Shown: positions 27,449 through 38,073 of the stretch, in pieces | How the letters are laid out: each line of letters starts with the position of its first letter | How positions within the stretch are numbered: the first letter of the stretch is position 1 | NCBI GenBank assembly: GCA_044356305.1 | Contig: JBIKWM010000005.1 | Span: 75,309-139,308 of the forward strand | Direction of reading: 5' to 3' | DNA from: JBIKWM01 sp044356305 | GTDB lineage: Bacteria > Bacteroidota > Bacteroidia > UBA10329 | Length of the DNA: 64,000 bases | The notes under the pieces: model-generated | Told to the model about the DNA's origin: nothing | The model's database searches: none | What the model saw: the letters and a program-made list of their open reading frames with translations, nothing else | Made by a program: the position numbers and the translations under genes

Positions 27449-27781
27449 TTATTGATGGTTGATGATGCGAACTGTGACACGCCCCTGCTCGAGACGGACG
27501 ATTTTCAAAGATGTTCCTGCCTCGGTAAAACCGTCACGGCAGGTGACTTCCACTTCTTTATTGTTGAATTCGGCCCGACCTATTGGGTTGAGCCGGCTGA
27601 TCGCCTTGCCTTCATCGCCCAAGGAGAGCTTAGCCTCTACCGGTTCCATCCCGGTTCCTTCAATTTTGTCGGGCAGGAATATCCCGCTGAGAAATTTCGA
27701 ATCAGAGTATCTGAAAATAATGATGAGGGCCACGATGAAGGCGGCCATCAATACGATCAGGATCATGGCCGCAAGGTACAT
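27449..27781 (-). CDS. Short NfeD-like (OB-fold) membrane protein
   Basis: A 110-residue protein with one membrane helix (residues 5-22) and a C-terminal NfeD-type OB fold: LGDEGKAISRLNPIGRAEFNNKEVEVTCRDGF and GTSLKIVRLEQGRVTVR. The protease-like region of long NfeD is missing, as in the short forms that partner flotillins. The gene ends 12 bases before floA, giving a two-gene operon. Confidence 0.85.
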   Translation of the reverse strand: MYLAAMILIVLMAAFIVALIIIFRYSDSKFLSGIFLPDKIEGTGMEPVEAKLSLGDEGKAISRLNPIGRAEFNNKEVEVTCRDGFTEAGTSLKIVRLEQGRVTVRIINHQ

Positions 27782-27824
27782 TCACTTGCATATCGGCTGT
27801 GCAGCGGCACCATGATCCCACAGC

Positions 27825-27832
27825 TACATTCG
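27825..27832 (+). promoter_or_regulatory. -7 box TACATTCG of glpK
   Basis: TAnnTTCG, 18 bases before the ATG at 27850. Confidence 0.45.
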
Positions 27833-27849
27833 CACACCACACACAATAC

Positions 27850-29340
<1,491 letters not shown>

Positions 29341-29343
29341 TCA

Positions 29344-30225
29344 TCAACCCCAGTCCAAACCCTTTCGCAACAAATTCAGCGTTTCCTCCTCTCGGCTGTT
29401 TGTCTCAGGCCTGAAATCATACTCCCATGCTGCTAGTGCGGGCAGACTCATCAGGATCGACTCGATGCGGCCGTCTGTCTCCAGGCCGAAGCGGGTACCC
29501 TTGTCGTACACCAGATTGAACTCGACATAACGGCCTCTGCGCAGCAACTGCCATTGCCGTTCATGCTCGGTATGGGTCCGATGGCGGTTGATGGACATCA
29601 GGTGCCGGTAGGTAGGTGCGAATGTTTTGCCCACATCTGCAACAAAGCTGTGAAGTGCCTCGCAGGTGGCTGTCTCCGGTCCGAGGCGGTCAAAAAAGAT
29701 GCCCCCTATGCCGCGCGTCTCCTTGCGATGTGCGATGTAGAAGTAATCATCGGCCCATTGCTTGAAACGCGGATAAAATATTTCGTTATGATTGAGACAG
29801 GTGGCTCTGAGCTGCTGGTGAAAGTACCGCGCCTGATCTCGCACCACATAATGCGGGGTGAGATCTATTCCGCCACCGAACCACCATCGGTCACCTGCCT
29901 CGAAATAGCGCACATTCATGTGGATGATGGGCACATGCGGGCTGTTGGGGTGCATGACGATGCTCACCCCGGTGGCGAAGAAATCGGGTGCGGGAAGTTC
30001 AAGTGCCTTTTGAATGGCTGGGCTGAGAGAGCCATGCACCTCAGAGAAGTTGACCCCGCCCTTCTCAATCACATCCCCGCCTGTAAGTATCCGTGTTCGC
30101 CCGCCACCGCCACCGGGCCTTTCCCACAGATCTTCTTTGAATCGGCCTTTGCCGTCCTCGGCCTCCAATTGGCCACAGATGTCATCCTGCAAAAGGCGGA
30201 AGCCCGAGCTGATCTTTTCTCGCAT
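29344..30225 (-). CDS. hemF: Oxygen-dependent coproporphyrinogen-III oxidase
   Basis: A 293-residue homodimeric haem-pathway enzyme. Family motifs: WERPGGGGGRTRIL, ATGVSIVMHPNSPHVPIIHMNVRYFE, WWFGGGIDLTPHY, and RYVEFNLVYDKGTRFGL. It produces protoporphyrinogen-IX precursors using O2, pointing to aerobic growth. It starts three bases after the upstream lipoprotein-like gene's stop, so the two probably share a transcript. Confidence 0.95.
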   Translation of the reverse strand: MREKISSGFRLLQDDICGQLEAEDGKGRFKEDLWERPGGGGGRTRILTGGDVIEKGGVNFSEVHGSLSPAIQKALELPAPDFFATGVSIVMHPNSPHVPIIHMNVRYFEAGDRWWFGGGIDLTPHYVVRDQARYFHQQLRATCLNHNEIFYPRFKQWADDYFYIAHRKETRGIGGIFFDRLGPETATCEALHSFVADVGKTFAPTYRHLMSINRHRTHTEHERQWQLLRRGRYVEFNLVYDKGTRFGLETDGRIESILMSLPALAAWEYDFRPETNSREEETLNLLRKGLDWG

Positions 30226-30228
30226 TCT

Positions 30229-31917
30229 TCAGTCCACCTTCACTAGCCGCATGTCATTGAACCGTACCACGTGGGCATCAGTATTCTCCATGCCGCCATT
30301 TGGCAGCTGTGCCCAGCGAAATTCCTGCTGTATCCCCCGCCACGACACACCATCAAGTGCTTTTGTCCCTTCAGCACGGATGCGCCTGGCCTGTGGCGCC
30401 AGGTGCATCATCAGGTCAAAACCACGATAGGTAAGGTCAGATGGTTCGGTGGAATAGCGTTGAGCGCAAAGCTCCATAAGTCGCTTGACCCCGGCCCGGT
30501 TGCGGTCCACAAAGTCGTTGGATGCGTACGTGCACCTCATCTTGTCGAGATAGTACATGTCCACATTCTTGAACTGCAGCCAGGTATCGGGCACGTACAT
30601 CACTATTCGGTAGTCCTCGTACCAGCGGTGCATCTCGCGCAGCAGGCTTGCCACCCGTGCCTGGTCATTGGTCAGCATGACCAGATGATTCACCTCTGTC
30701 CGCGAAAGCACTGATTTGAGACTGTCTCTTGTTGATTTTGCCAGATTGACCTGTGGCAAAGTGAATGGCTTGGTACGGGCCACAGCATCGGTGCCCTGTT
30801 TGAAACGCCACATCAGGTATTGGTCCTCTGTGCGGCCGTAATGGATAATGAAACCGGCCCTGATGGTGTCGATGCCGGCCATGTAGCGGCCCAGTTCAAC
30901 CGTAAGGCGGTCGTGCGAGGTCATACCTTTAACCACCAGACCATTGTCCTTCGCAACGTCCTTGCCCTGTACGGTGGGCGAAACAATGGCGATGTTCTTC
31001 TCGAGTGCCTTGGCAGCCGCCACCTTGAACTCATCAGAGAAAAGCGGACCGATGATGAGGTCGACCCCATTGAGGCTGCCATTGTTGAACAGATGCTCAA
31101 TGACCGATGGGCTCCGTTCGGTGTCAAATACCTTGAGCGACAGTCTCATTCCCTGTCCTGCCAACGAGTCGATGGCCATAAGGGCCCCTTCGAGGAACTC
31201 CACGGCCGGGAGGCTGCGCTTGCTTATCTGAGGTTCGAGTCCCGGCCACCATTTCTCTCTGAGCGTGTCATTTTCCTCCAACTGTAGCGGCAAGAGCAAC
31301 GCGATGTGCACGGAGTCGCTCAGGGCACCAGGGGCTGCCATTACGGGCTTTAGCGAACTGCTGCCAGCCGAAAGGGCCTGCTGGTCGGCCACCGATGGTT
31401 GGGCAGGGCTGCCATCAAGGGCCACACCGTCTTTGCCGCTCACATCGGTCATTCGCTTCACAGGAATGCGTATTACCATGCCCTGCTTCAGGCCGTCTTT
31501 AAGCTCGGGGTTCAGTTCTACCAGATCGGTCACAGCCACGCCATGCTCCTTGGCTATGGAGTACAGGGTCATCTTGGGCGGAACGGTGTAAAGCAGATGG
31601 CGGCCATCGCTGCGCAGCGGCTCGGTGGTGCCACCGGTATTGGCCGCTGAGGCTTTTGGATCTTTCGGGATGAGGATATACTGGCCGGGTTGAATGCCGT
31701 CCATGATGCCCGGATTGGCAAAGGCCAGTTGGCTCATTTGCACCCCATACGCCTTTGAAATGGCATATAGGGTCTGCTTGGACGCAACGCGGTGCACGAA
31801 GAATGATTCTCCATCCTTGGTCACAGAGCTATCTGACCGAACCACCTCTTCCTGCGCCAATGCACTGAAAGAGAGGGAGACAAGGAGGGAGATGAAGAGC
31901 GGATACCGACCTGACAT
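30229..31917 (-). CDS. LysM-repeat protein with periplasmic-binding-like (LpoA-type) domain
   Basis: A 562-residue secreted protein. Start MSGRYPLFISLLVSLSFSALAQ is a signal peptide; an in-frame extension to 31998 was discarded. Two LysM modules follow (FFVHRVASKQTLYAISKAYGV and LLYTVPPKMTLYSIAKEHGV), with NPGI/NPEL and GQYILIP/GMVIRIP ends. A type I periplasmic-binding fold follows from about residue 190 (IALLLPLQLEE..., FNNGSLNGVDLIIGPLFSDEF). Such proteins bind peptidoglycan; a link to cell-wall synthesis is inference. Confidence 0.8.
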   Translation of the reverse strand: MSGRYPLFISLLVSLSFSALAQEEVVRSDSSVTKDGESFFVHRVASKQTLYAISKAYGVQMSQLAFANPGIMDGIQPGQYILIPKDPKASAANTGGTTEPLRSDGRHLLYTVPPKMTLYSIAKEHGVAVTDLVELNPELKDGLKQGMVIRIPVKRMTDVSGKDGVALDGSPAQPSVADQQALSAGSSSLKPVMAAPGALSDSVHIALLLPLQLEENDTLREKWWPGLEPQISKRSLPAVEFLEGALMAIDSLAGQGMRLSLKVFDTERSPSVIEHLFNNGSLNGVDLIIGPLFSDEFKVAAAKALEKNIAIVSPTVQGKDVAKDNGLVVKGMTSHDRLTVELGRYMAGIDTIRAGFIIHYGRTEDQYLMWRFKQGTDAVARTKPFTLPQVNLAKSTRDSLKSVLSRTEVNHLVMLTNDQARVASLLREMHRWYEDYRIVMYVPDTWLQFKNVDMYYLDKMRCTYASNDFVDRNRAGVKRLMELCAQRYSTEPSDLTYRGFDLMMHLAPQARRIRAEGTKALDGVSWRGIQQEFRWAQLPNGGMENTDAHVVRFNDMRLVKVD

Positions 31918-32071
31918 AGAGGGTCGCAAGTTAGGCAGGCACATGACGCAAGGTTCGCGCCATATCATGGCAGGGAAAGAACAGATTCTCCGGTTCATTC
32001 ATTTCAATACCGGTATGATCGCGTAGGTTTAATTCGAAAGTCGTAAAGTAGCGGTCATAATAATTCATCCC

Positions 32072-32584
32072 ATGCGCTCCGTTCTAGCCCTTTCCGGCTC
32101 AGCCAGCCTCGATAGTGCCAATGTGCGGCTGTTGCGATGTATTGCCGTGGAGTTCTCTCATCAGTTTGAATTTGATGTGATGGAAGGACTCTGGCACTTG
32201 CCGCTTTATACCCCGCAGCGCGAGGAAGCTGGAATCCCTGAAGAAGTACAGTCATTTCGAGCCCGAGTGGAAAAGGCCGATGCGGTGATGATCGCCACAC
32301 CCGAATACCTGCACAACATACCAGCGGTGCTGAAGAATGCACTGGAGTGGTTGACAACATCAGGCCAGATGGCGGATAAACCCGTATTGGCCATCACATT
32401 CACTCCGCGGGCACCCAGAGGCGAACACGCCATGCGGTCCCTTTGCATTTCGCTGCTTGCGTCCAAAGCAAGGATAGTGGCCCAACTTCCCCTTTTCCGT
32501 GATGAGATGAAAGTTGTCGGTGATGGGATGAATTTGAATGAAGAGTATATCGATATGATAGGCGAGGGGTTGAAATTGTTGTGA
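32072..32584 (+). CDS. NADPH-dependent FMN reductase-like flavoprotein
   Basis: A 170-residue flavodoxin-fold protein. LALSGSASLDSANVRLLR is the phosphate-binding loop. ADAVMIATPEYLHNIPAVLKNALEWLT contains the family's PEYxxxIPxxLKNxxDW-like motif. It likely reduces FMN, quinones or other small acceptors, with the substrate undetermined. Its own promoter is not clear. Confidence 0.8.
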   Translation: MRSVLALSGSASLDSANVRLLRCIAVEFSHQFEFDVMEGLWHLPLYTPQREEAGIPEEVQSFRARVEKADAVMIATPEYLHNIPAVLKNALEWLTTSGQMADKPVLAITFTPRAPRGEHAMRSLCISLLASKARIVAQLPLFRDEMKVVGDGMNLNEEYIDMIGEGLKLL

Positions 32585-32737
32585 TCCATTCCACGAATGC
32601 AGTCAATACCGTTTTCGGTGTCAATCCTTGCAATGTGTTGCAACAAGTCTTTGCAGTGCCGATTTCGAGAGAGCTGGATGTGCATGCCGTGTTGAAAACT
32701 GATCGGGCTTGCAAAAGAGTGCCGATTGCTCGGCCTT

Positions 32738-32745
32738 TACCTTCG
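32738..32745 (+). promoter_or_regulatory. -7 box TACCTTCG of carB
   Basis: TAnnTTCG, 58 bases before the ATG at 32803 (or 40 before the alternative GTG). Confidence 0.45.
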
Positions 32746-32802
32746 CACGGGTCTTAGGGAACGTGCCGCGAAAGCCGTGAAACCGTGGGCCGCATCAGCA
32801 AA

Positions 32803-35652
32803 ATGCCCAAAGACAGCTCCATCAAGTCGATACTTATCATAGGCAGCGGCCCCATTGTAATTGGGCAGGCGTGCGAGTTCGATTATTCCGGTTCTCAGGC
32901 GGCACGGTCGCTGCGCGAGGAAGGGATAGAGGTGACCCTCATCAACTCGAACCCCGCCACCATCATGACCGACAAGGTGACAGCCGACCACGTTTATCTG
33001 TTGCCACTGGAGGTGAAGAGCATTGAGCGGATATTGAAGGAACACCGCATTGATGCCGTGCTGCCCACCATGGGCGGACAGACAGCCCTCAACTTGGCCA
33101 TAAAGTGCAAGGAACTGGGCATTTGGAAAAAGTACGGGGTGCGCATGATCGGGGTGGATGTGGATGCCATCGAGATCACCGAAGACCGCGAGAAATTCCG
33201 CAAGCTGATGGGCGAGATAGGCGTGGGCATGGCCCCGCAGGCCACGGCCAAATCGTTTCTCGAAGGCAAGGAAGCCGCTCAGAAATTCGGTTTCCCGCTG
33301 TGCATCCGGGCTTCGTTCACCTTGGGCGGTGCCGGGGCCAGTGTGGTGCACGATGCGGCCGATTTCGACCGGCTTTTGAACCGCGGCCTGCAGCTTTCGC
33401 CCATCCACGAAGTGATGATTGACAAGGCCCTGCTGGGCTGGAAGGAATTTGAGCTGGAACTGCTGCGCGACTCGAACGACAACGTGGTGATCGTTTGCAG
33501 CATCGAGAATTTTGACCCGATGGGTATCCACACAGGCGATTCCATCACTGTTGCGCCCGCTCAGACCTTGAGCGACCGCACCTACCAGCGCATGCGCGAC
33601 ATGGCTATCCGTATGATGCGGGCCATTGGCAACTTTGCCGGAGGCTGCAACGTGCAGTTTGCAGTGAGTCCTGATGAAAATGAAGACATCATTGCCGTTG
33701 AGATCAATCCGCGGGTGAGCCGTTCCTCGGCCCTCGCCTCAAAGGCCACCGGCTACCCTATTGCCAAGATCGCCTCAAAACTGGCCATTGGTTACCATTT
33801 GGACGAGATCGAGAACCCCATCACGGGCACCTCGGCCTTGTTTGAACCTACTTTAGACTATGTGATCGTGAAGATCCCGCGTTGGAATTTCGACAAATTC
33901 CACGGTGCCGACCGCAGGTTGGGCCTCCAGATGAAAAGCGTTGGCGAGGCCATGGGCATAGGCCGCACGTTTCAGGAAGCATTGCAAAAAGCGGCACAAA
34001 GTCTTGAAATAAAGCGCAACGGTCTGGGTGCCGATGGCCGCGAACTGCGCGACCATGCCAAACTGCTCGACAGTTTGGCCAATGCCTCGTGGAACCGCCT
34101 ATTCCACATTTACGATGCCTTCAAAATGGGCATCCCCATCAAAACGGTGCATGGCATCACCAAGATCGACACGTGGTTCCTCGATCAGATCCATGAACTG
34201 GTGATGCTCGACCGCGAGCTGGAGCGTTACACCCTCGATTCGCTGCCCGAAAGTCTGCTCCGCGAGGCCAAGATGAAAGGCTATGCCGACCGCCAGATCG
34301 CGCATTTGCTACGCTGTTTGGAGAGCGAGGTGTTCAGGAAACGAACCGCCCTGGGCATCGACCGTGTGTTTAAGCTGGTGGATACGTGCGCGGCCGAATT
34401 CCCGGCCAGAACGCCTTACTACTATTCCACGTTCGAGGCCCCGTTCATTGCTGCCAATGGTCAAACGGCCGCGCCCGAGAACGAAAGCAAACGCAGCGAC
34501 CGCAAGAAGATAGTGGTGCTGGGCAGCGGGCCCAACCGGATCGGCCAGGGCATTGAGTTTGATTACAGTTGCGTGCACGGGGTGCTGGCCGCCAAAGAGT
34601 GCGGCTACGAGACCATCATGATCAACTGCAACCCCGAGACCGTCTCCACCGACTTCAACATTGCCGACAAGCTCTATTTCGAGCCGGTGTTCTGGGAGCA
34701 CATCTACGACATCATCCGACACGAACAGCCCGAGGGCGTGATCGTGCAGTTGGGTGGACAGACCGCGCTGAAGCTGGCTGAGAAACTGGAGCGTTACGGC
34801 ATCAAGATCATCGGCACCGATTTCCAGAGCCTCGACCTGGCCGAGGACCGTGGCCGTTTCTCTACCTTGCTTAAAGACCTCGGCATTCCATACCCCAAGT
34901 TTGGCGTGGCACAGGATGTGGAAACCGCACTTGGCCTTTGCAAAGAGCTCGGTTTCCCATTGTTGGTTCGTCCCAGTTACGTGTTGGGCGGGCAGAGCAT
35001 GAAAATTGTGATCAACGAAGAAGAAATGGAGCGCCATGTGGTGGACCTGCTGCGCGATATTCCGGGCAACCGCATTCTACTAGACCACTTTTTGGCCGGG
35101 GCCATCGAGGCCGAGGCCGATGCCATTTGCGATGGCGAGGACGTGTACATCATCGGTATCATGGAGCACATTGAGCCGGCCGGCATTCACAGTGGCGACA
35201 GCTACGCAGTGCTACCTCCCTTCGACCTGAGCGATGATGTGATCGACCAGATCGAACGGCATACCAAACGTATTGCTGTGGCATTGAAAACCGTTGGCCT
35301 CATTAACATACAATTTGCGGTGAAGGACGGTATCGTTTACATCATTGAAGCGAATCCGCGTGCCTCACGGACGGTGCCTTTCATCGCCAAAGCGTATGAT
35401 GAACCTTATGTGAACTACGCCACCAAGGTGATGCTGGGCGAAAAGAAGGTGAAAGACTTCAATTTCCAACCCCGCAAAAAGGGCTATGCCATCAAGATTC
35501 CGGTGTTCAGCTACGAGAAATTCCCTGAAGTGACCAAAGAGCTCGGCCCCGAAATGAAATCAACGGGCGAGGCCATCCGCTTCATCGATGGGCTGGAAGA
35601 CGAGTTTTTCCTGAATGTTTACTCAGAGAGGAATCTTTATCTGAGTAGGTGA
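32803..35652 (+). CDS. carB: Carbamoyl-phosphate synthase large subunit
   Basis: A 949-residue ATP-grasp enzyme making carbamoyl phosphate for arginine and pyrimidine synthesis. It has duplicated halves: IIGSGPIVIGQACEFDYSGSQA with TMGGQTALN, and VLGSGPNRIGQGIEFDYSC with QLGGQTALK. ATP-grasp metal-binding EINPRVSRSSALASKATGYP and EANPRASRTVPFIAKA are both present. It stops soon after FFLNVYSERNLYLSR, lacking the roughly 120-residue MGS-like allosteric domain of the E. coli enzyme; this short form is usual in related Bacteroidota. ATG 32803 (MPKDSSI) is preferred; an upstream GTG at 32785 adds six residues. carA is not in view. Confidence 0.92.
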   Translation: MPKDSSIKSILIIGSGPIVIGQACEFDYSGSQAARSLREEGIEVTLINSNPATIMTDKVTADHVYLLPLEVKSIERILKEHRIDAVLPTMGGQTALNLAIKCKELGIWKKYGVRMIGVDVDAIEITEDREKFRKLMGEIGVGMAPQATAKSFLEGKEAAQKFGFPLCIRASFTLGGAGASVVHDAADFDRLLNRGLQLSPIHEVMIDKALLGWKEFELELLRDSNDNVVIVCSIENFDPMGIHTGDSITVAPAQTLSDRTYQRMRDMAIRMMRAIGNFAGGCNVQFAVSPDENEDIIAVEINPRVSRSSALASKATGYPIAKIASKLAIGYHLDEIENPITGTSALFEPTLDYVIVKIPRWNFDKFHGADRRLGLQMKSVGEAMGIGRTFQEALQKAAQSLEIKRNGLGADGRELRDHAKLLDSLANASWNRLFHIYDAFKMGIPIKTVHGITKIDTWFLDQIHELVMLDRELERYTLDSLPESLLREAKMKGYADRQIAHLLRCLESEVFRKRTALGIDRVFKLVDTCAAEFPARTPYYYSTFEAPFIAANGQTAAPENESKRSDRKKIVVLGSGPNRIGQGIEFDYSCVHGVLAAKECGYETIMINCNPETVSTDFNIADKLYFEPVFWEHIYDIIRHEQPEGVIVQLGGQTALKLAEKLERYGIKIIGTDFQSLDLAEDRGRFSTLLKDLGIPYPKFGVAQDVETALGLCKELGFPLLVRPSYVLGGQSMKIVINEEEMERHVVDLLRDIPGNRILLDHFLAGAIEAEADAICDGEDVYIIGIMEHIEPAGIHSGDSYAVLPPFDLSDDVIDQIERHTKRIAVALKTVGLINIQFAVKDGIVYIIEANPRASRTVPFIAKAYDEPYVNYATKVMLGEKKVKDFNFQPRKKGYAIKIPVFSYEKFPEVTKELGPEMKSTGEAIRFIDGLEDEFFLNVYSERNLYLSR

Positions 35653-35858
35653 TATCTCAATAGGCATTGTGCGCCCGGGACCGACACCTTCTTTGAGTGT
35701 AAGGTCCAAAAGTTGAATCTGTAGCTATGCAGTTCCCGAAGTTCTGGGCGAGCACAGCATTACACTGATTCGCGTCTCAGGCACTTATGCGTCCTGAATC
35801 GAAGGAGCCGAGATAATAGATCAACATACACCTATGACAACTGCAATCCGGTAGCCGA

Positions 35859-36152
35859 TCATTTGCTCAGGCAAGTGTAAAAGTCGTCCTCCATCGTGTC
35901 GCGGTTATCATCGCCACACACTTCGGCCACGTCATTGTTGTATGTACAGGTAAAGCCCTGTCCTTCCAGATAGGCCTTCCAAGCCTCAATGCTCTGTCCC
36001 TGCAAGATACTGTCGCCTTGGCAGCCGGCATATTCCAAAGGGCCAAGCGTGCAGGTGCCGCACTTAAGGGTGCAGTCATAGCATGTGTCAGAGCAGCTTG
36101 CTGCAAGGAAAAGACCAGCGATGGCTGCAAAAAGGGGTAGGGACTTTTTCAT
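35859..36152 (-). CDS. Small cysteine-rich lipoprotein
   Basis: A 97-residue protein with a clear lipobox (FLAASC) and ten cysteines in all, nine of them after the leader (DTCYDCTLKCGTCTLG; YAGC; FTCTYNN; EVCGD; YTCLSK). The pattern suggests a disulfide-rich exported domain. No family recognised. A TATTTTCG box lies on the minus strand at 36177-36184. Confidence 0.65.
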   Translation of the reverse strand: MKKSLPLFAAIAGLFLAASCSDTCYDCTLKCGTCTLGPLEYAGCQGDSILQGQSIEAWKAYLEGQGFTCTYNNDVAEVCGDDNRDTMEDDFYTCLSK

Positions 36153-36213
36153 GTGATGTTCCTTTTTTCAATGGCCCGAAAATAAGGCTAAGTCAATTCT
36201 GTGATTCTGTTGC

Positions 36214-37299
36214 TCAGACCTTGCAGCGTAGCAGTGTGTGGGCCAGTCCATGGCCGAGGCCATCAAAGGTCTCTTCAACACTTATCCCCGCCCTATCTAA
36301 TAGAGTTAGGAATACGGCCGAGTCGTACATCTGGCTGTTGCCATTGGCTATGGCTATGAAATAGAGTGATGTCTGTTGCAGACTGAATGCCCCAGCCCGG
36401 TTGGGCTGTCGGTCCCAGAATGTGTCGAGTATAAAGATGCGGCCGCGTGGGCTCAAAGCCTTCCTGCATCGCTCGAGTATGCTCACCACCTCGTCTTCCG
36501 AGAAACAGCAGAGGAACTGACTCATCCAAATAGCATCCTGTGCTTCGGGCAACTTTTGCATCGGGTCCAGAAGATTGATGGGGTGGAACGTTACGCGGTC
36601 CTGAATGCCCCAAGCACGGAAGTTCTCGTTGGCCATGTCCAATTGGCCGGGCAGGTCGGCTATGGTGATGCGCACATCCTTGTTGAAGTCACTGGCCCGT
36701 TTTGTGAACTTTCCCGTGTTGCCACCAATGTCGAGCAGTGTGGCGGGGCTGTCAGCAAACAGCAGCGGGAGGGCATCGGCAAAGGTCGTGTCGCTGTAGT
36801 AGTGGTCGAAATTGAACCAACTGGTCTGGGCTTTCTTTGGCAATTGGCTCAGCCCCTCATACACAGTGGGCCATTCACCGAATACCTTCAGTCCGGCCGG
36901 TCGGCCTTCACGTATGGCATCTTCGAGGCTGAACATGGCCTCGTAGCACACATCGGCAGTGAAATCGAAATTCACCCGCACCATATCATCGTCAAGTAGA
37001 TAATAGGTGGTCTTGGTAGCGTGGTATGTGCCATTGCTGAGTGTGAAGAGTTGCATGCCCAGACCAGCTTCCATCAGTACCCGTGCCCCGTAGATGCTCA
37101 GGTTGCAACGCTCGGCCACCTGTGGTATGGTCATGCCCTGCTTTCCGCTATCCTGCACGGCTCGCAGTAAGCCCATGTCGCGCATGCATCGTGCTGCCTG
37201 GAACACGATGGGAGCGAACGCGATCCAATGCGCCCGTTCAGCTGCTTCAAATGCGGTCTGCCTCTGGCTTTTGTAATATTCTTCTAGTGTGCTGTTCAT
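36214..37299 (-). CDS. SAM-dependent O-methyltransferase-like protein with winged-helix N-terminus
   Basis: A 361-residue protein with the layout of the small-molecule O-methyltransferase family 2. A dimerisation/winged-helix region occupies about 25-110 (TIPQVAERCNLSIYGARVLMEAGLGMQLF). The Rossmann domain follows with the SAM-binding ATLLDIGGNTGKFTK at about 190. DAIWMSQFLCCFSEDEVVSILERCRKALSPRGRIFILDTFWD carries the acidic and late motifs. The substrate is unknown; the neighbours do not form a recognisable biosynthetic cluster. Confidence 0.75.
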   Translation of the reverse strand: MNSTLEEYYKSQRQTAFEAAERAHWIAFAPIVFQAARCMRDMGLLRAVQDSGKQGMTIPQVAERCNLSIYGARVLMEAGLGMQLFTLSNGTYHATKTTYYLLDDDMVRVNFDFTADVCYEAMFSLEDAIREGRPAGLKVFGEWPTVYEGLSQLPKKAQTSWFNFDHYYSDTTFADALPLLFADSPATLLDIGGNTGKFTKRASDFNKDVRITIADLPGQLDMANENFRAWGIQDRVTFHPINLLDPMQKLPEAQDAIWMSQFLCCFSEDEVVSILERCRKALSPRGRIFILDTFWDRQPNRAGAFSLQQTSLYFIAIANGNSQMYDSAVFLTLLDRAGISVEETFDGLGHGLAHTLLRCKV

Positions 37300-37417
37300 G
37301 CCTCAGTTATCTGGGCTGCGAAAGAATGAGATCAATAACTCATGTGTTATGAGAATATTCCCATTCAGCCCGATCAAAAAATGACTTCTGCATGGTTAGT
37401 GAACGGCCTGTAGGGCA

Positions 37418-37425
37418 TAGATTTG
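37418..37425 (+). promoter_or_regulatory. -7 box TAGATTTG of the 54-residue membrane protein
   Basis: An exact TAnnTTTG, 28 bases upstream of the ATG at 37454, in an otherwise empty intergenic region. Confidence 0.55.
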
Positions 37426-37453
37426 CGCCCATCAATCAAAAGAACGGTAAGCC

Positions 37454-37618
37454 ATGTACTTCGGAGTGCTCATCATCTTCACCTACATCCTCCTCGGTTT
37501 CTGGATGCTCATATTCCTGTCGCTTTTCGTGCCAGTGATGTTGGGCCTTACTGTGATGGATCTGGTAAGTCCGGCATTGGCCGCCAAGACAGCTAATTCG
37601 CTGATGGGCGAGAGCTGA
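37454..37618 (+). CDS. 54-residue single-helix membrane microprotein
   Basis: An ATG-to-TGA frame encoding MYFGVLIIFTYILLGFWM, then a continuous hydrophobic stretch to about residue 35, then VSPALAAKTANSLMGES. It begins after a plausible ribosome-binding purine run (AAGAACGG) and a perfect -7 box, and ends just before a terminator. No family is recognised. Short proteins like this are usually missed by length cut-offs. Confidence 0.6.
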   Translation: MYFGVLIIFTYILLGFWMLIFLSLFVPVMLGLTVMDLVSPALAAKTANSLMGES

Positions 37619-37670
37619 GACTGCGGTGAGTGTCGTGCCCTTCAGTTATTTCTGAAGGGAGTGATAATGG

Positions 37671-37709
37671 AAAAAAATAAAGGGGCCTTATGGGCCCCTT
37701 TCCATTTTT
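37671..37709. terminator. Bidirectional terminator between the microprotein and arsC-like gene
   Basis: AAAGGGGCC and GGCCCCTTT arms with a five-base loop. The minus strand is followed by TTTATTTTTTT; the plus strand by TCCATTTTT. It is 16-24 bases from the arsC-like stop. Confidence 0.85.
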
Positions 37710-37724
37710 GAGGATTGGAATTGG

Positions 37725-38060
37725 TTAGATGATCATCAGCAGCCTGTCGGCAGGACGGGCAATGATGGCCCGGTCTCCGTTCACCACTATGGGACGCTCA
37801 ATGAGTTTCGGATGCTCACATAGAACCTGGATCCACTCCAGCCTTGTGAATTTCTTGCCACGGAAAGGGGCAAACTCATCTTCGCCCTTGCGCACAAGAT
37901 CCTCGGCAGGTATGCCAAGCTTCTTGAGCAGGTCCGACAATTCAGCCGCCTTGGGCGGGTTCTCAAGGTACAGCACCACTTCTGGGTTTATACCGTTCGA
38001 CTTGAGCAGTTCGAGCGCTTCGCGGCTCTTGGTGCAACGTGGGTTGTGGTAAATGCGCAT
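37725..38060 (-). CDS. ArsC/Spx-family thioredoxin-fold protein
   Basis: A 111-residue protein beginning MRIYHNPRCTKSREALELL, with the active-site Cys of the arsenate reductase family (NPRCTKS), then RKGEDEF and ERPIVVNGDRAIIARPADRLLMII. Arsenate reduction is the typical annotation; no other ars gene is nearby, so the real role could be different. The gene is 13 bases downstream of prfB on the same strand. Confidence 0.8.
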   Translation of the reverse strand: MRIYHNPRCTKSREALELLKSNGINPEVVLYLENPPKAAELSDLLKKLGIPAEDLVRKGEDEFAPFRGKKFTRLEWIQVLCEHPKLIERPIVVNGDRAIIARPADRLLMII

Positions 38061-38073
38061 GGTTCTGGTCGTT

